Below, in pieces: positions 57,075 to 64,000 of a stretch of DNA of 64,000 bases. The position numbers were made by a program, and so were the translations under genes. The notes under the pieces are model-generated. The model ran no database searches and was not told where the DNA came from. It saw only the letters and a list, made by a program, of their open reading frames with translations. Location of the stretch: the NCBI RefSeq assembly GCF_027571405.1, contig NZ_CP092968.1:434001-498000 (forward strand). The letters run 5' to 3'. This DNA comes from Methylocystis parvus OBBP (GTDB lineage Bacteria > Pseudomonadota > Alphaproteobacteria > Rhizobiales > Beijerinckiaceae). Within the stretch, counting starts at the first letter, position 1. Every line of letters starts with the position of its first letter.

Positions 57075-58439
57075 TCAGCGCCCCGCGACATTCAAATCGA
57101 TCCGCACGAGGTCGCCTGGCTGCAACTGGAAATATTCGTCCGCCGACAGGACCTCCGGCCCTCCTTCCTTCGGCCGGACCACCGTATAGGCGAGCGTCGA
57201 CCTTTCAAGCCTTTGCAGCGCGTTCGTCGATTTGAGCGCGCTGAGCACGCCGGCGCTGGCGTTCAATCCCAGGCTCGCCTCGGAAGCCTCGCGATCGAGC
57301 CGCGTGATTTGCTGCTCGAGATCGGCCGCGAGGTCCGTCTCCAGCCGTTTCAGCTCGCTTCTCAGCAAAGTCAGTCTTTGTTCGGCTTCGACGATGACGT
57401 TCTGGGTCGACAGCTTCTTGTCTTCGATCTCCGACGCCTCGGCTTGCGCCTGAATGAAGATCGGCCGCGTCACCGTGCCGTGGTCCAGGAGCTTTTTGAG
57501 AGACGCCATCCGCTCCCTTTTCAAGGCGAGCGTCTGCTCGAGCGGGGAGATGCGCGCCCGCGCGAGTTCAATGGTCTTGAGCGCGCCGTCGATCGACGCA
57601 TTGAGCGCGTTGCGGCGTTCGTCGTCCGCGCGTGTCTTGGTCCTGCGGCGTTCCGCGGCCGCGGCGATGAGCTTTTGCGCTTCCTCCGCGCCGACCATCG
57701 CAACGAGCTTTTCGGAGGCTGGCCGCGTGTGGTCGCGCTCCGCGTGCAGGACGCTCGCTTCGGCCAGCACCTTCTTCAAATTCTCGTTCGAGATTTCGGC
57801 CTTGCCTCTCTCGCGCGACACCTCGATGCGGCTCCAGCTGTCTTTCGGTCCCTCTTCAAAGCCTCCCGCCCGGGCGATGGCGTGCAGCACGGTCATGCCC
57901 TGGGCGAAGGCGTAGACGCCGGGTTGCCGCACCGGTCCGACGACCGAGATCGGCATGCGTTCGACGAGCGCGATGTTGACGACGGCCGGTCGGCCCAGCG
58001 ACTTTTGAAACGCCGCGGCGCAATCCGCGGAAAGATCCGAGGCGCCGCGAGAGACGAAGACGAAGGGACCGAGCATGGGGATGGTGACGGAGCCGTCGGC
58101 CTGCACGACGTAATCGCCGGACATTTCCGTGCGCAGGGCGAAGTTCTTCAACGGCGCCTTGTTCTTCGTTCCCCACTTGTCCTCTTCGTTTTCGATTTGC
58201 TCATAGATCGCGATTTTCAGTTTGTCGCCGGGCCTGAAGCGCGTCTCGGCCAATCCCTGCGCGGGCGCTTGCCTTGCGCCCTGTACCGCCGGATCAATCG
58301 CCGAAAGTAGCTGATCGGCGGCGACGAACTTGCCGGAAAGAAGAAGGCCGGCCGCGATCGCGAGAGTGAGCGAGGCGCTGTTCTTTTTGTGGGGGCGGCC
58401 GCCAAAGCCGCGAGGGTCGATTGCATTGCGGTTCCACAT
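57075..58439 (-). CDS. ExoF-like polysaccharide export protein (PES + SLBB) with coiled coil
   Basis: 454 residues. Signal-like helix SLTLAIAAGLLLSGKFVAA but no lipobox Cys. PES domain: FRPGDKLKIAIYEQIE to VQADGSVTIPMLGPFVF (about 68-135). SLBB domain: ISVVGPVRQPGVYAFAQGMTVLHAIARAGGFEE. Then an about 200-residue Glu/Arg/Leu coiled coil (about 250-420) and a C-terminal VLSADEYFQLQPGDLVRIDL. That resembles Sinorhizobium ExoF more than Wza. It would form the periplasmic or outer-membrane export conduit. Convergent with GH5. Confidence 0.85.
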   Translation of the reverse strand: MWNRNAIDPRGFGGRPHKKNSASLTLAIAAGLLLSGKFVAADQLLSAIDPAVQGARQAPAQGLAETRFRPGDKLKIAIYEQIENEEDKWGTKNKAPLKNFALRTEMSGDYVVQADGSVTIPMLGPFVFVSRGASDLSADCAAAFQKSLGRPAVVNIALVERMPISVVGPVRQPGVYAFAQGMTVLHAIARAGGFEEGPKDSWSRIEVSRERGKAEISNENLKKVLAEASVLHAERDHTRPASEKLVAMVGAEEAQKLIAAAAERRRTKTRADDERRNALNASIDGALKTIELARARISPLEQTLALKRERMASLKKLLDHGTVTRPIFIQAQAEASEIEDKKLSTQNVIVEAEQRLTLLRSELKRLETDLAADLEQQITRLDREASEASLGLNASAGVLSALKSTNALQRLERSTLAYTVVRPKEGGPEVLSADEYFQLQPGDLVRIDLNVAGR

Positions 58440-58441
58440 GG

Positions 58442-59071
58442 CTACCTCACATGATGCAGGGAAATGGCGAGTTCGGTGCGATTCCTGAGACGCGTCTTTC
58501 GGAAGATGCGGTTGAGATGGATCTTCACAGTGCCCTCCGAGACATCCATCTCTTGCGCGATCGCCTTGTTCGGAAGGCCGCGCGAGGCGAGGCGCGCCAC
58601 CTCATATTCCTTTGCGGTCAGCGCATCCGCTTCAAGGTCGGCCTCGAAATCGTTCGAAGGCGGCTGCGGCCGGCTTGGCGGCCGCAGCCGGGCAGGCGAC
58701 CAATGTTCGCTTGCGGCGACCGCATCGACCGTCGCGCGAAGGTCCTCCGGCGAGCCGTCCTTCAGAAGCAGCGCCCAACAGCCATATTTCATCGCATCGG
58801 AAAAAAGAGCGCCGGTGATCGAACCCGTCAGCAGAATGACGCGCGTATGCAGGCGCTTTCTTGCGACGGTCTTGAGAACGTCGAGGCCGGAGAAGCCCGG
58901 CATGTTGACGTCGAGAAGCGAGACGCGCGGGACCATATCTTCGATCAGCGGCATCGCCGCGGCGCCGGAGCGGCATGTCGCGAGGATTGCGTAGGCGGGC
59001 GCGGCGAAGAGGCGCTCCAACGCGTCGAGCATGAGCGGATGATCGTCCGCGAGGATGAGAGTCGTGCGCAT
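58442..59071 (-). CDS. NarL/FixJ-type response regulator
   Basis: 209 residues from ATG 59071, chosen over 59086 because GGGGG lies close upstream and the kinase stop lies 1 base before. Receiver: LILADDHPLMLDAL (acidic pocket), phosphoacceptor Asp in VSLLDVNMPGFSG (about 55), LLKDGSPEDL (Lys). LuxR HTH: LTAKEYEVARLASRGLPNKAIAQEM, SEGTVKIHLNRIFRKTRLRNR. Partner of the kinase at 59073; likely regulates locus B. Confidence 0.92.
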   Translation of the reverse strand: MRTTLILADDHPLMLDALERLFAAPAYAILATCRSGAAAMPLIEDMVPRVSLLDVNMPGFSGLDVLKTVARKRLHTRVILLTGSITGALFSDAMKYGCWALLLKDGSPEDLRATVDAVAASEHWSPARLRPPSRPQPPSNDFEADLEADALTAKEYEVARLASRGLPNKAIAQEMDVSEGTVKIHLNRIFRKTRLRNRTELAISLHHVR

Positions 59072-59072
59072 G

Positions 59073-59744
59073 TCAGCCCCCGTCATGGGTTGGAATGGCG
59101 AAGGCGAGGGTGATTTCCTGCGCGGACGAGACGATCGACATGGAGCCGTTGAGCGCCGCCACCCGCGCCGTCAGCGATCTCGGCGTGAAGTCGACGATCT
59201 CGCTCGGCGCCGCCCTTCGTTCCGTCATTTCGATGCGGATAAGTCCCGGATGGCGGGCGACCTCGATCGCAAGCGCTTTTGCGCCAGCGTGGCGAACCGC
59301 ATTGGAAATGGCTTCCCGCATGAGAAAGCCGATCTGTTCGACGCAGCGGCTGGATACGGAGAGATGAGCGGAATTGCAGCTCGTTTCGATCGCGCAGCCC
59401 CAAGCCTCGGCGATGCGACGGGCGTCCTCGATAATGGCGGAGGGCGGGAGCGCCGCGCTTTCGCGCTTTTCCTGCGCTCCTTGCGCCGCCGCCTCGATGA
59501 ACGCCCGCAGCGCGCGCTGTTCCCGGGCGATAATGTCGACGGCGCAATCTATCGCCGCGGTTCGCGGCTCGCCTTGCTCGGTCTGCGCTTCGTGAAGCCG
59601 GTATCGGGCGGCGGCCAGACTTTGCAGCACCCCGTCATGGAGATCCATCGCGAGCCGGCCCCGTTCGGCGGCGACCGCCTCGGCCACGCTGGGCCCGGGC
59701 GATGTCGGATCAGACTCTCGACGCCCGACAGGGATATCACTCAC
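59073..59744 (-). CDS. HisKA_3 (NarX/DegS-type) sensor histidine kinase, short, degenerate G-box
   Basis: 223 residues, cytosolic, no sensor or membrane region. H-box ERGRLAMDLHDGVLQSLAAARY (His about 36). N-box REAISNAVRHAGAKALAIEV. The region where the family has DxGxG reads IEMTERRAAPSEIVDFTPRSLTARV, without the usual glycines, so ATP binding is questionable. Followed by the response regulator. Palindrome GAACCTAGGTTC lies 6 bp before its start. Confidence 0.82.
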   Translation of the reverse strand: MSDIPVGRRESDPTSPGPSVAEAVAAERGRLAMDLHDGVLQSLAAARYRLHEAQTEQGEPRTAAIDCAVDIIAREQRALRAFIEAAAQGAQEKRESAALPPSAIIEDARRIAEAWGCAIETSCNSAHLSVSSRCVEQIGFLMREAISNAVRHAGAKALAIEVARHPGLIRIEMTERRAAPSEIVDFTPRSLTARVAALNGSMSIVSSAQEITLAFAIPTHDGG

Positions 59745-59749
59745 GACAC

Positions 59750-59761
59750 GAACCTAGGTTC
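59750..59761. promoter_or_regulatory. Perfect palindrome just upstream of the kinase gene
   Basis: GAACCTAGGTTC, 12-bp perfect palindrome ending 6 bp before the kinase ATG. At this position it would sit on a transcription start or leader; an autoregulatory site for the LuxR-type regulator is plausible but unproven. Confidence 0.4.
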
Positions 59762-60101
59762 TCGCCAAATATGGTTATTTATCGAGTCGAAGCGTAATAT
59801 CTGTAAATTAGGGTTAGTACTTAAGCAATTCGGCCAGCATTGTTTTGTCATCTTGTAGTAATATTGGCGACAAGTTCTAGGCTAAGGAGGCGCGACTGCG
59901 AGAACGGAGCCGTTCGTTACTTAGGCTTATATGGCGTCAAATCGATGTCGCCGACGAATCCGCCAGGCGAGATGACGTTCCGCAGGATCGACCGCGGCCA
60001 AGGCCGTTGCAGGCGATAAGGAGAAAACCGAGCGCAACAGGAGCGTCCCGACGAAGATCAGCGGGCGGCGGATGACGGCTCGGGCGAAATCTCTGCTGGT
60101 T
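59762..60101. other. Low-GC intergenic region between kinase and tRNA-Ala
   Basis: About 340 bp, with the first 110 bp clearly AT-rich (for example TATTTATCGAGTCG and GTAATATCTGTAAATTAG). Contains a good AAGGAGG at 59883-59889 on the plus strand with no plausible ORF after it. I see no other gene. Confidence 0.4.
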
Positions 60102-60177
60102 TGGTGGAGCTGGGGGGATTCGAACCCCCGACCTCTGCAGTGCGATTGCAGCGCTCTCCCATCTGAGCTACAGCCCC
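60102..60177 (-). tRNA. tRNA-Ala (anticodon CGC)
   Basis: On the minus strand the 76-nt sequence begins GGGGCTGTAGCTCAGATGGG, has anticodon stem CTGCA/TGCAG with loop ATCGCAC (anticodon CGC, reads GCG), a T arm GGGGG-TTCGAAT-CCCCC and acceptor end CAGCTCCA with encoded CCA. All four arms pair. Confidence 0.95.
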
Positions 60178-60414
60178 GTTCCGAGGCGGGTGGATATAGG
60201 GCGTCGGTCGCCGTGTCAATCCGGATCGATCGCATTAACCCGTTATTTCAGCAACCGCTTGAGTTTGCGCAAAACCGAGAGATAATCCTCTCCGGGATTG
60301 GAGTTAGTGTCCCGTTAGGGGGCGCCGCGGCCATGAGCGCGGCGTCGATCTCCGATCTCTTGAAATTTGTTTTTCGCCCGTTTCCGGGCGGTCATTTCAT
60401 TGCGGAGCGCGCCA

Positions 60415-63414
60415 ATGGCGGACGAGAACAAAACTCCGGGGATTGGCTCCAACAGCGCGATCATCGTCGCTCTGCTCGCGACCGGCGCCATCTGGTTCTC
60501 CCGTCCCGCGCCGCTGGAAACCGCGCGGCCCGCGCCCATCGACAAGCATGTCGAGGTTCGTTTCGAGGATCAGGACGTCGAGGCGCGGCTTTGGCAGGAC
60601 CCGCTGGAGGCGATCGCCCGGGAGTCCGAAAAAGCCGACGCCGGTCAGCGGAAGGAATGCGAGGGCAAGGCCGAAGAGGCGATGAGGAAGTCTCATTGCC
60701 GCTCGCCGCTCTTCGACGCCAGGGGCGAACGCGTCAAGGGCTCGGAGAAGACGCTGGCGCTCGGCGTCGTCGCGCCGGGCGCGCCATATTTCGAGGACAG
60801 CGAGACGCGCCGCCGCCTGCGCTACGCGGCGCTTTCGGGGCTCCTCTCCGAGCGGTTCACGCCGAACGATGACCAGCATATCGGCTATTTCCGCCCGGCG
60901 GATTACAAGCAAAAAGGTCTGCCCGCGGCGATACCTTATGAGACTTTTCAAAAGGAGGGCGGCGACGAGTCGATCCTCCTTTTGTGGATCGACGAGGACA
61001 TTTTCAAAGGCGCAGGCGCCAAGGGGGGCGGCGCGATAAGGCGGCTCGTGGCGCTCAAAGACGCGTTATGTCCGCCCGACAGATGCGCGGCTCCGCTCAA
61101 ATTCAGCATTTTGGGGCCCTACACGTCGGACGCCCGGAAAAATCTTGCGGATGGCAGCCATTTCATCTGCCGGGAGACCGAAAAGAAGAAGCGCCTGCCG
61201 ATGCAGCCGGTCGCGTTCGACTTCTATTCCTTCGCCGTCACGGGCGCGCCAATGCAGGTCCGCGATACGCCGGCTTGCGAGGGCAGGCTGCAAAGTCAGG
61301 AGGTGCGGATTGCGTCCTTCAGCACGATCGCGGACGACAAAACCGTCGCCGAGAGGCTCGTGGAGGAGCTCAAGCGCCGCGGCCTTGGAGCCAAGAGCGA
61401 CGAACGGCTGGCCGGACAGATCCTTCCGCATGTGGCGCTGGTATCCGACGCCGACACCGAATATGGCCGCAACGTCGCCATGGATTTCGAAAAGGCTTTG
61501 AATTCGCTTTCATGCGCGAAGAATGACAGTGGAAGCGGCGAGATCTGCGCGCAGATCGGGAGCCGCCGTCACAGCCTGACCTATCTTCGCGGCCTCGATG
61601 GAATGCAGCCGGCCAAAGACGACAAGGATAAGAAAGATAAGGACCAGAAAGGTGCGCCTGCGCCGGCGACGCCGATGGAGAACGCCTTTGGGCCGGGTCA
61701 GTTCGATTATCTGCGCCGGCTCGCCGACGGGCTCAAGGCGGAGGACGACCGCCTCTGGCGGGAAAGCCATACGCGGATCGGGGCGATCGGCATTCTCGGC
61801 AATGACGTCTTCGACAAGCTGCTGGCGCTACGCGCTCTCCGGCCGCTCTTTCCGCAGGCCGCCTTCTTCACCAGCGATTTCGATCAGGCGCTCGCTAGTC
61901 CGAACGAACTCGACTGGAGCCGCAATCTGCTGATCGCTTCCGGTTACGGGCCAAGTCTATCCCGCATCTGGCAGGGGCGCGTTCCGCCTTTCCGCGGCGC
62001 ATATCAAACCTCGGCCTTCCTCGCGACGCGATTGGCGGCCGACGAATTCGTGCGCGGAAAAGCGGATAATCGGGGTCCGATCGAGGAGGCGGCCAAAGAA
62101 GTCCAGCTTTTCGAGATCGATCGCAATGGGGGCTTTCTCGCTTTGCCCCAGCCGGACTCGCCCGATGCGAAAACCGACGCGAGGATACGGGTTCAGCCCA
62201 GTCCAGGTCCGATTTTTTCGGAGCTCGCGGATTCCGCCGCCAATGGCTGGTTTTTTCTGTTTTTGCTCGCCGGCCTGTCGACTGTCTATCTCGCCTATAA
62301 GAACCTGCTGTGGCCTTATCTGAAGACGACCTGGATGGGGCTCGCGCTCTGCTTATTCGCAGCGGCGGGCGTCGCGTTGCGGTGGCAGGATTTGGCGATG
62401 TGGGCGACGGATGGCGGCTTGGGCGAACCGCTCGCCGCGATGCAGGGGATCAGCGCCTGGCCGACGGTCGCGATCCGAACGGTGGGAGTGGTCATTGCTC
62501 TCTGCCTGACCATCGACGCCTGGTTCTGCCTGCGCCGCAATCTCGACCGGACCGTCAAGAAAGAGACCCTCTACCTTCCCGATTATTCTCGCCCGGGCGG
62601 GCCCATCCCCGCGCCTTTTTACGACGTCACGCCTGAATGGGAGAAATATGTCCGCCGATCGTCCTTCGGCTCGGTCGCGCGGCGCGTCGCGGTCGGCGTT
62701 CTTCTGGCCTTCGCCGTCTTCGCCTGCCTCAGTCAGATTTTCGGATGGCCGGGGGCCCCTTGGCGCGGCGCGCATCTCGAGGTCTATCGACGGGTGACGG
62801 TCGGTCTTGTGTTTTTAATGCTCGTCCTGACATTCCTCGTGGTGGATGCGACGATGCTTTGCCTGCGCTTCGTCGTCTTTCTACGGGATCACCGGACCCG
62901 CTGGATGCCGGCGACGCGGAGCGAATATTCCCGCATTCTGGGCATAGGCCTGAACGACCCGTTGCTCGACGACTGGATCGATTTGTCCTTCATCGCGGCG
63001 CGGACGAGTTGCATCGGCAATCTGATCTACATGCCTTTCGGCTTGTCGGTCCTGTTGATCGTGTCCCGCAGCACGATTTTCACGAATTTTGCGCCGAGCG
63101 TGGCGATCCTGCTCACGCAGGGCCTTTGCATCGCCGTCCTTTTTGCATGCGCCATGGCGCTGTGCTTCAGCGCCGAACAGGCGCGCGAGCTCGCGAAAAG
63201 ACGGCTCTCGCAGGAAATCCTGACTCGCAAGGCTCCGGGGGCCCCTGCGGGAGGGGCCGACCCGTTGGAGGAGATCAAGAAGCGGGTCGAAGGCCTCCGT
63301 GAGGGCTCTTTCGTGCCGCTCTCCCAGCAGCCGCCGATCCGGGCGCTTCTGCTCCCTCTTGGCGGCCTGGGCTGGACGGCGCTGCTCGACTACCGCCTGT
63401 TCCCCGGCCTGTGA
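60415..63414 (+). CDS. 999-residue multi-spanning membrane protein with PBP-like region, unknown
   Basis: From ATG 60415 (GGAG ten bases upstream). One N-terminal helix (AIIVALLATGAIWF, about 15-28), then an about 570-residue soluble region. Within it HVALVSDADTEYGRNVAMDF (about 338) and AIGILGNDVFDKLLALRAL (about 457) look like the paired sub-domains of type-1 periplasmic binding/ANF-receptor folds; a Lys/Asp linker (about 402-414) lies between. The C-terminal third has about seven helices (about 610-627, 641-656, 683-703, 754-775, 790-820, 870-885, 894-917) and a cytosolic tail. No enzyme motif found. Could be a ligand sensor or transporter-like protein. Confidence 0.7.
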   Translation: MADENKTPGIGSNSAIIVALLATGAIWFSRPAPLETARPAPIDKHVEVRFEDQDVEARLWQDPLEAIARESEKADAGQRKECEGKAEEAMRKSHCRSPLFDARGERVKGSEKTLALGVVAPGAPYFEDSETRRRLRYAALSGLLSERFTPNDDQHIGYFRPADYKQKGLPAAIPYETFQKEGGDESILLLWIDEDIFKGAGAKGGGAIRRLVALKDALCPPDRCAAPLKFSILGPYTSDARKNLADGSHFICRETEKKKRLPMQPVAFDFYSFAVTGAPMQVRDTPACEGRLQSQEVRIASFSTIADDKTVAERLVEELKRRGLGAKSDERLAGQILPHVALVSDADTEYGRNVAMDFEKALNSLSCAKNDSGSGEICAQIGSRRHSLTYLRGLDGMQPAKDDKDKKDKDQKGAPAPATPMENAFGPGQFDYLRRLADGLKAEDDRLWRESHTRIGAIGILGNDVFDKLLALRALRPLFPQAAFFTSDFDQALASPNELDWSRNLLIASGYGPSLSRIWQGRVPPFRGAYQTSAFLATRLAADEFVRGKADNRGPIEEAAKEVQLFEIDRNGGFLALPQPDSPDAKTDARIRVQPSPGPIFSELADSAANGWFFLFLLAGLSTVYLAYKNLLWPYLKTTWMGLALCLFAAAGVALRWQDLAMWATDGGLGEPLAAMQGISAWPTVAIRTVGVVIALCLTIDAWFCLRRNLDRTVKKETLYLPDYSRPGGPIPAPFYDVTPEWEKYVRRSSFGSVARRVAVGVLLAFAVFACLSQIFGWPGAPWRGAHLEVYRRVTVGLVFLMLVLTFLVVDATMLCLRFVVFLRDHRTRWMPATRSEYSRILGIGLNDPLLDDWIDLSFIAARTSCIGNLIYMPFGLSVLLIVSRSTIFTNFAPSVAILLTQGLCIAVLFACAMALCFSAEQARELAKRRLSQEILTRKAPGAPAGGADPLEEIKKRVEGLREGSFVPLSQQPPIRALLLPLGGLGWTALLDYRLFPGL

Positions 63415-63503
63415 TCGTCTCCCGCCTGCGGCTTCGCGAGAGGTTGCCGGGCGGGAGCGGGGAGGCTACAGAGGCCGCAGCGCAAAAATTGCGGGACGAA
63501 GAC

Positions 63504-63791
63504 ATGTCTTATGCGGTTGCGAATCTGCTTCTCACGGTTATCGACCTTTATTGGTGGGTGGTGATCGTGTCCGTTATCCTGTCCTGGCTCGTCGCCTTCG
63601 ACGTGCTGAATACGCGTTCTCAAGCGGCGCAGACCATCTGGCGCGCGGTGGACACGCTGACCGAGCCGCTTTTGCGTCCCATCCGCTCGGTGCTGCCGGC
63701 CGTGGGCGGGCTGGACATCTCGCCGCTGATTCTGCTTCTGGGCCTGCAATTCCTGCGGGACGTGGTGGCGCGCACCCTGGTCTATGGCTGA
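63504..63791 (+). CDS. YggT family membrane protein
   Basis: 95 residues from ATG 63504; upstream in-frame codons lack a ribosome site. Two helices with the family pattern LTVIDLYWWVVIVSVILSWLVAF and LTEPLLRPIRSVLPAVGGLDISPLILLLGLQFL. YggT proteins have been linked to osmotic tolerance and divisome or membrane functions. The stop overlaps the start of the DUF167 gene, the common alphaproteobacterial pair. Confidence 0.9.
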   Translation: MSYAVANLLLTVIDLYWWVVIVSVILSWLVAFDVLNTRSQAAQTIWRAVDTLTEPLLRPIRSVLPAVGGLDISPLILLLGLQFLRDVVARTLVYG

Positions 63792-64000
63792 CGCGCCCTG
63801 GTCTGCGGAGGCGGATGGCGTCACGCTCTGGCTTCGGCTCACGCCCAAGGGCGGACGCGACGCCGTTGAGGGCGTGGAGACCATGGCCGACGGCAAGACG
63901 GTCCTGAAGGCGCGGGTGCGCGCCGCGCCGGAAGACGGCAAGGCCAACGCCGCGCTGATCGAACTGATCGCCAAGACTGTATCGGCGCCGAAAAGGGCGG
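63784..64000 (+). CDS. DUF167 (YggU) family protein, truncated by window end
   Basis: ATG 63784 lies inside the last codons of yggT (8-bp overlap). Visible: MADAPWSAEADGVTLWLRLT, PKGGRDAVEGVETMADGK and LKARVRAAPEDGKANAALIELIAKT, the conserved DUF167 core. Small cytosolic protein of unknown function. 72 codons are inside the window; the C-terminus is outside. Confidence 0.9.
   Translation, partial: MADAPWSAEADGVTLWLRLTPKGGRDAVEGVETMADGKTVLKARVRAAPEDGKANAALIELIAKTVSAPKRA

Noticed and set aside
57066..57085. GCGGGGC/GCCCCGC hairpin between GH5 and the ExoF-like gene
   Set aside because: It includes the last codons of the ExoF-like gene and has no U-tract, so calling it a terminator is not justified.

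Overview
The window is a chromosomal segment of a high-GC alphaproteobacterium. I infer the order Hyphomicrobiales (Rhizobiales), possibly Methylocystaceae/Beijerinckiaceae. Supporting signs are an IalB-family protein, a PopZ-type DUF2497 protein, DUF2076, a pcm-like gene next to tolC, an orphan dnaE2 with a GTTC-N7-GTTC SOS box, an ExoF-like exporter, and dispersed CCCTCCCC-type palindromes typical of alphaproteobacterial genomes. The genus is not provable from the sequence alone. I see no phage, plasmid, transposase, rRNA or CRISPR. One tRNA-Ala(CGC) is present.

Layout. 1-1427: 5' part of a Tat-exported peptide-binding protein. 1585-11797: exopolysaccharide (EPS) locus A, with a Wzc/ExoP-like co-polymerase, a GH5 glycanase, a Wzy-like polymerase, GT2, a Wzx-like flippase, a GINT1-like beta-propeller protein and GT4. 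12060-24748: metabolic and envelope genes (gabD, DUF2076, ialB-like, ubiG, lysC, two DUF2267 paralogues, a GIY-YIG gene between palindromes, murJ, two small exported proteins, a GtrB-like GT2, a ChbG/YdjC-like deacetylase). 24914-29256: the NAD operon nadA-DUF4202-nadB-nadC, with two copies of a likely operator upstream. 29529-33189: a GGDEF-EAL protein, pyrB and a small membrane protein. 33251-35799: tauE-like/cysK facing a divergent Rrf2 regulator, a probable sulfur module. 35872-39337: pcm-like, tolC, popZ-like and ftsB-like genes. 39356-43851: an MBL hydrolase and dnaE2. 44043-47301: small membrane, lipid-facing or periplasmic proteins and an isolated pstS. 47578-59744: EPS locus B. 60102-64000: tRNA-Ala, a 999-residue membrane protein of unknown function, yggT and the start of a DUF167 gene.

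How the genes work together. Loci A and B each carry glycosyltransferases, a flippase, a large polymerase- or GT-C-like membrane protein and an exported GH5 glycanase. The co-polymerase is only in A and the outer-membrane-export-type protein only in B, so they could form one split Wzx/Wzy system or two systems sharing parts. Locus B ends with a NarL-type response regulator and a histidine kinase that probably regulate it. The nad operon makes quinolinate and nicotinate mononucleotide from aspartate; lysC and pyrB, elsewhere in the window, also draw on aspartate.

Most notable points: a large palindromic repeat inserted in frame inside dnaE2; a GIY-YIG gene bracketed by REP-like palindromes; a duplicated inverted repeat in front of nadA; altered nucleotide-binding motifs in the EPS co-polymerase and the EPS-linked kinase; and a 999-residue multi-spanning protein with a region resembling type-1 periplasmic binding proteins.
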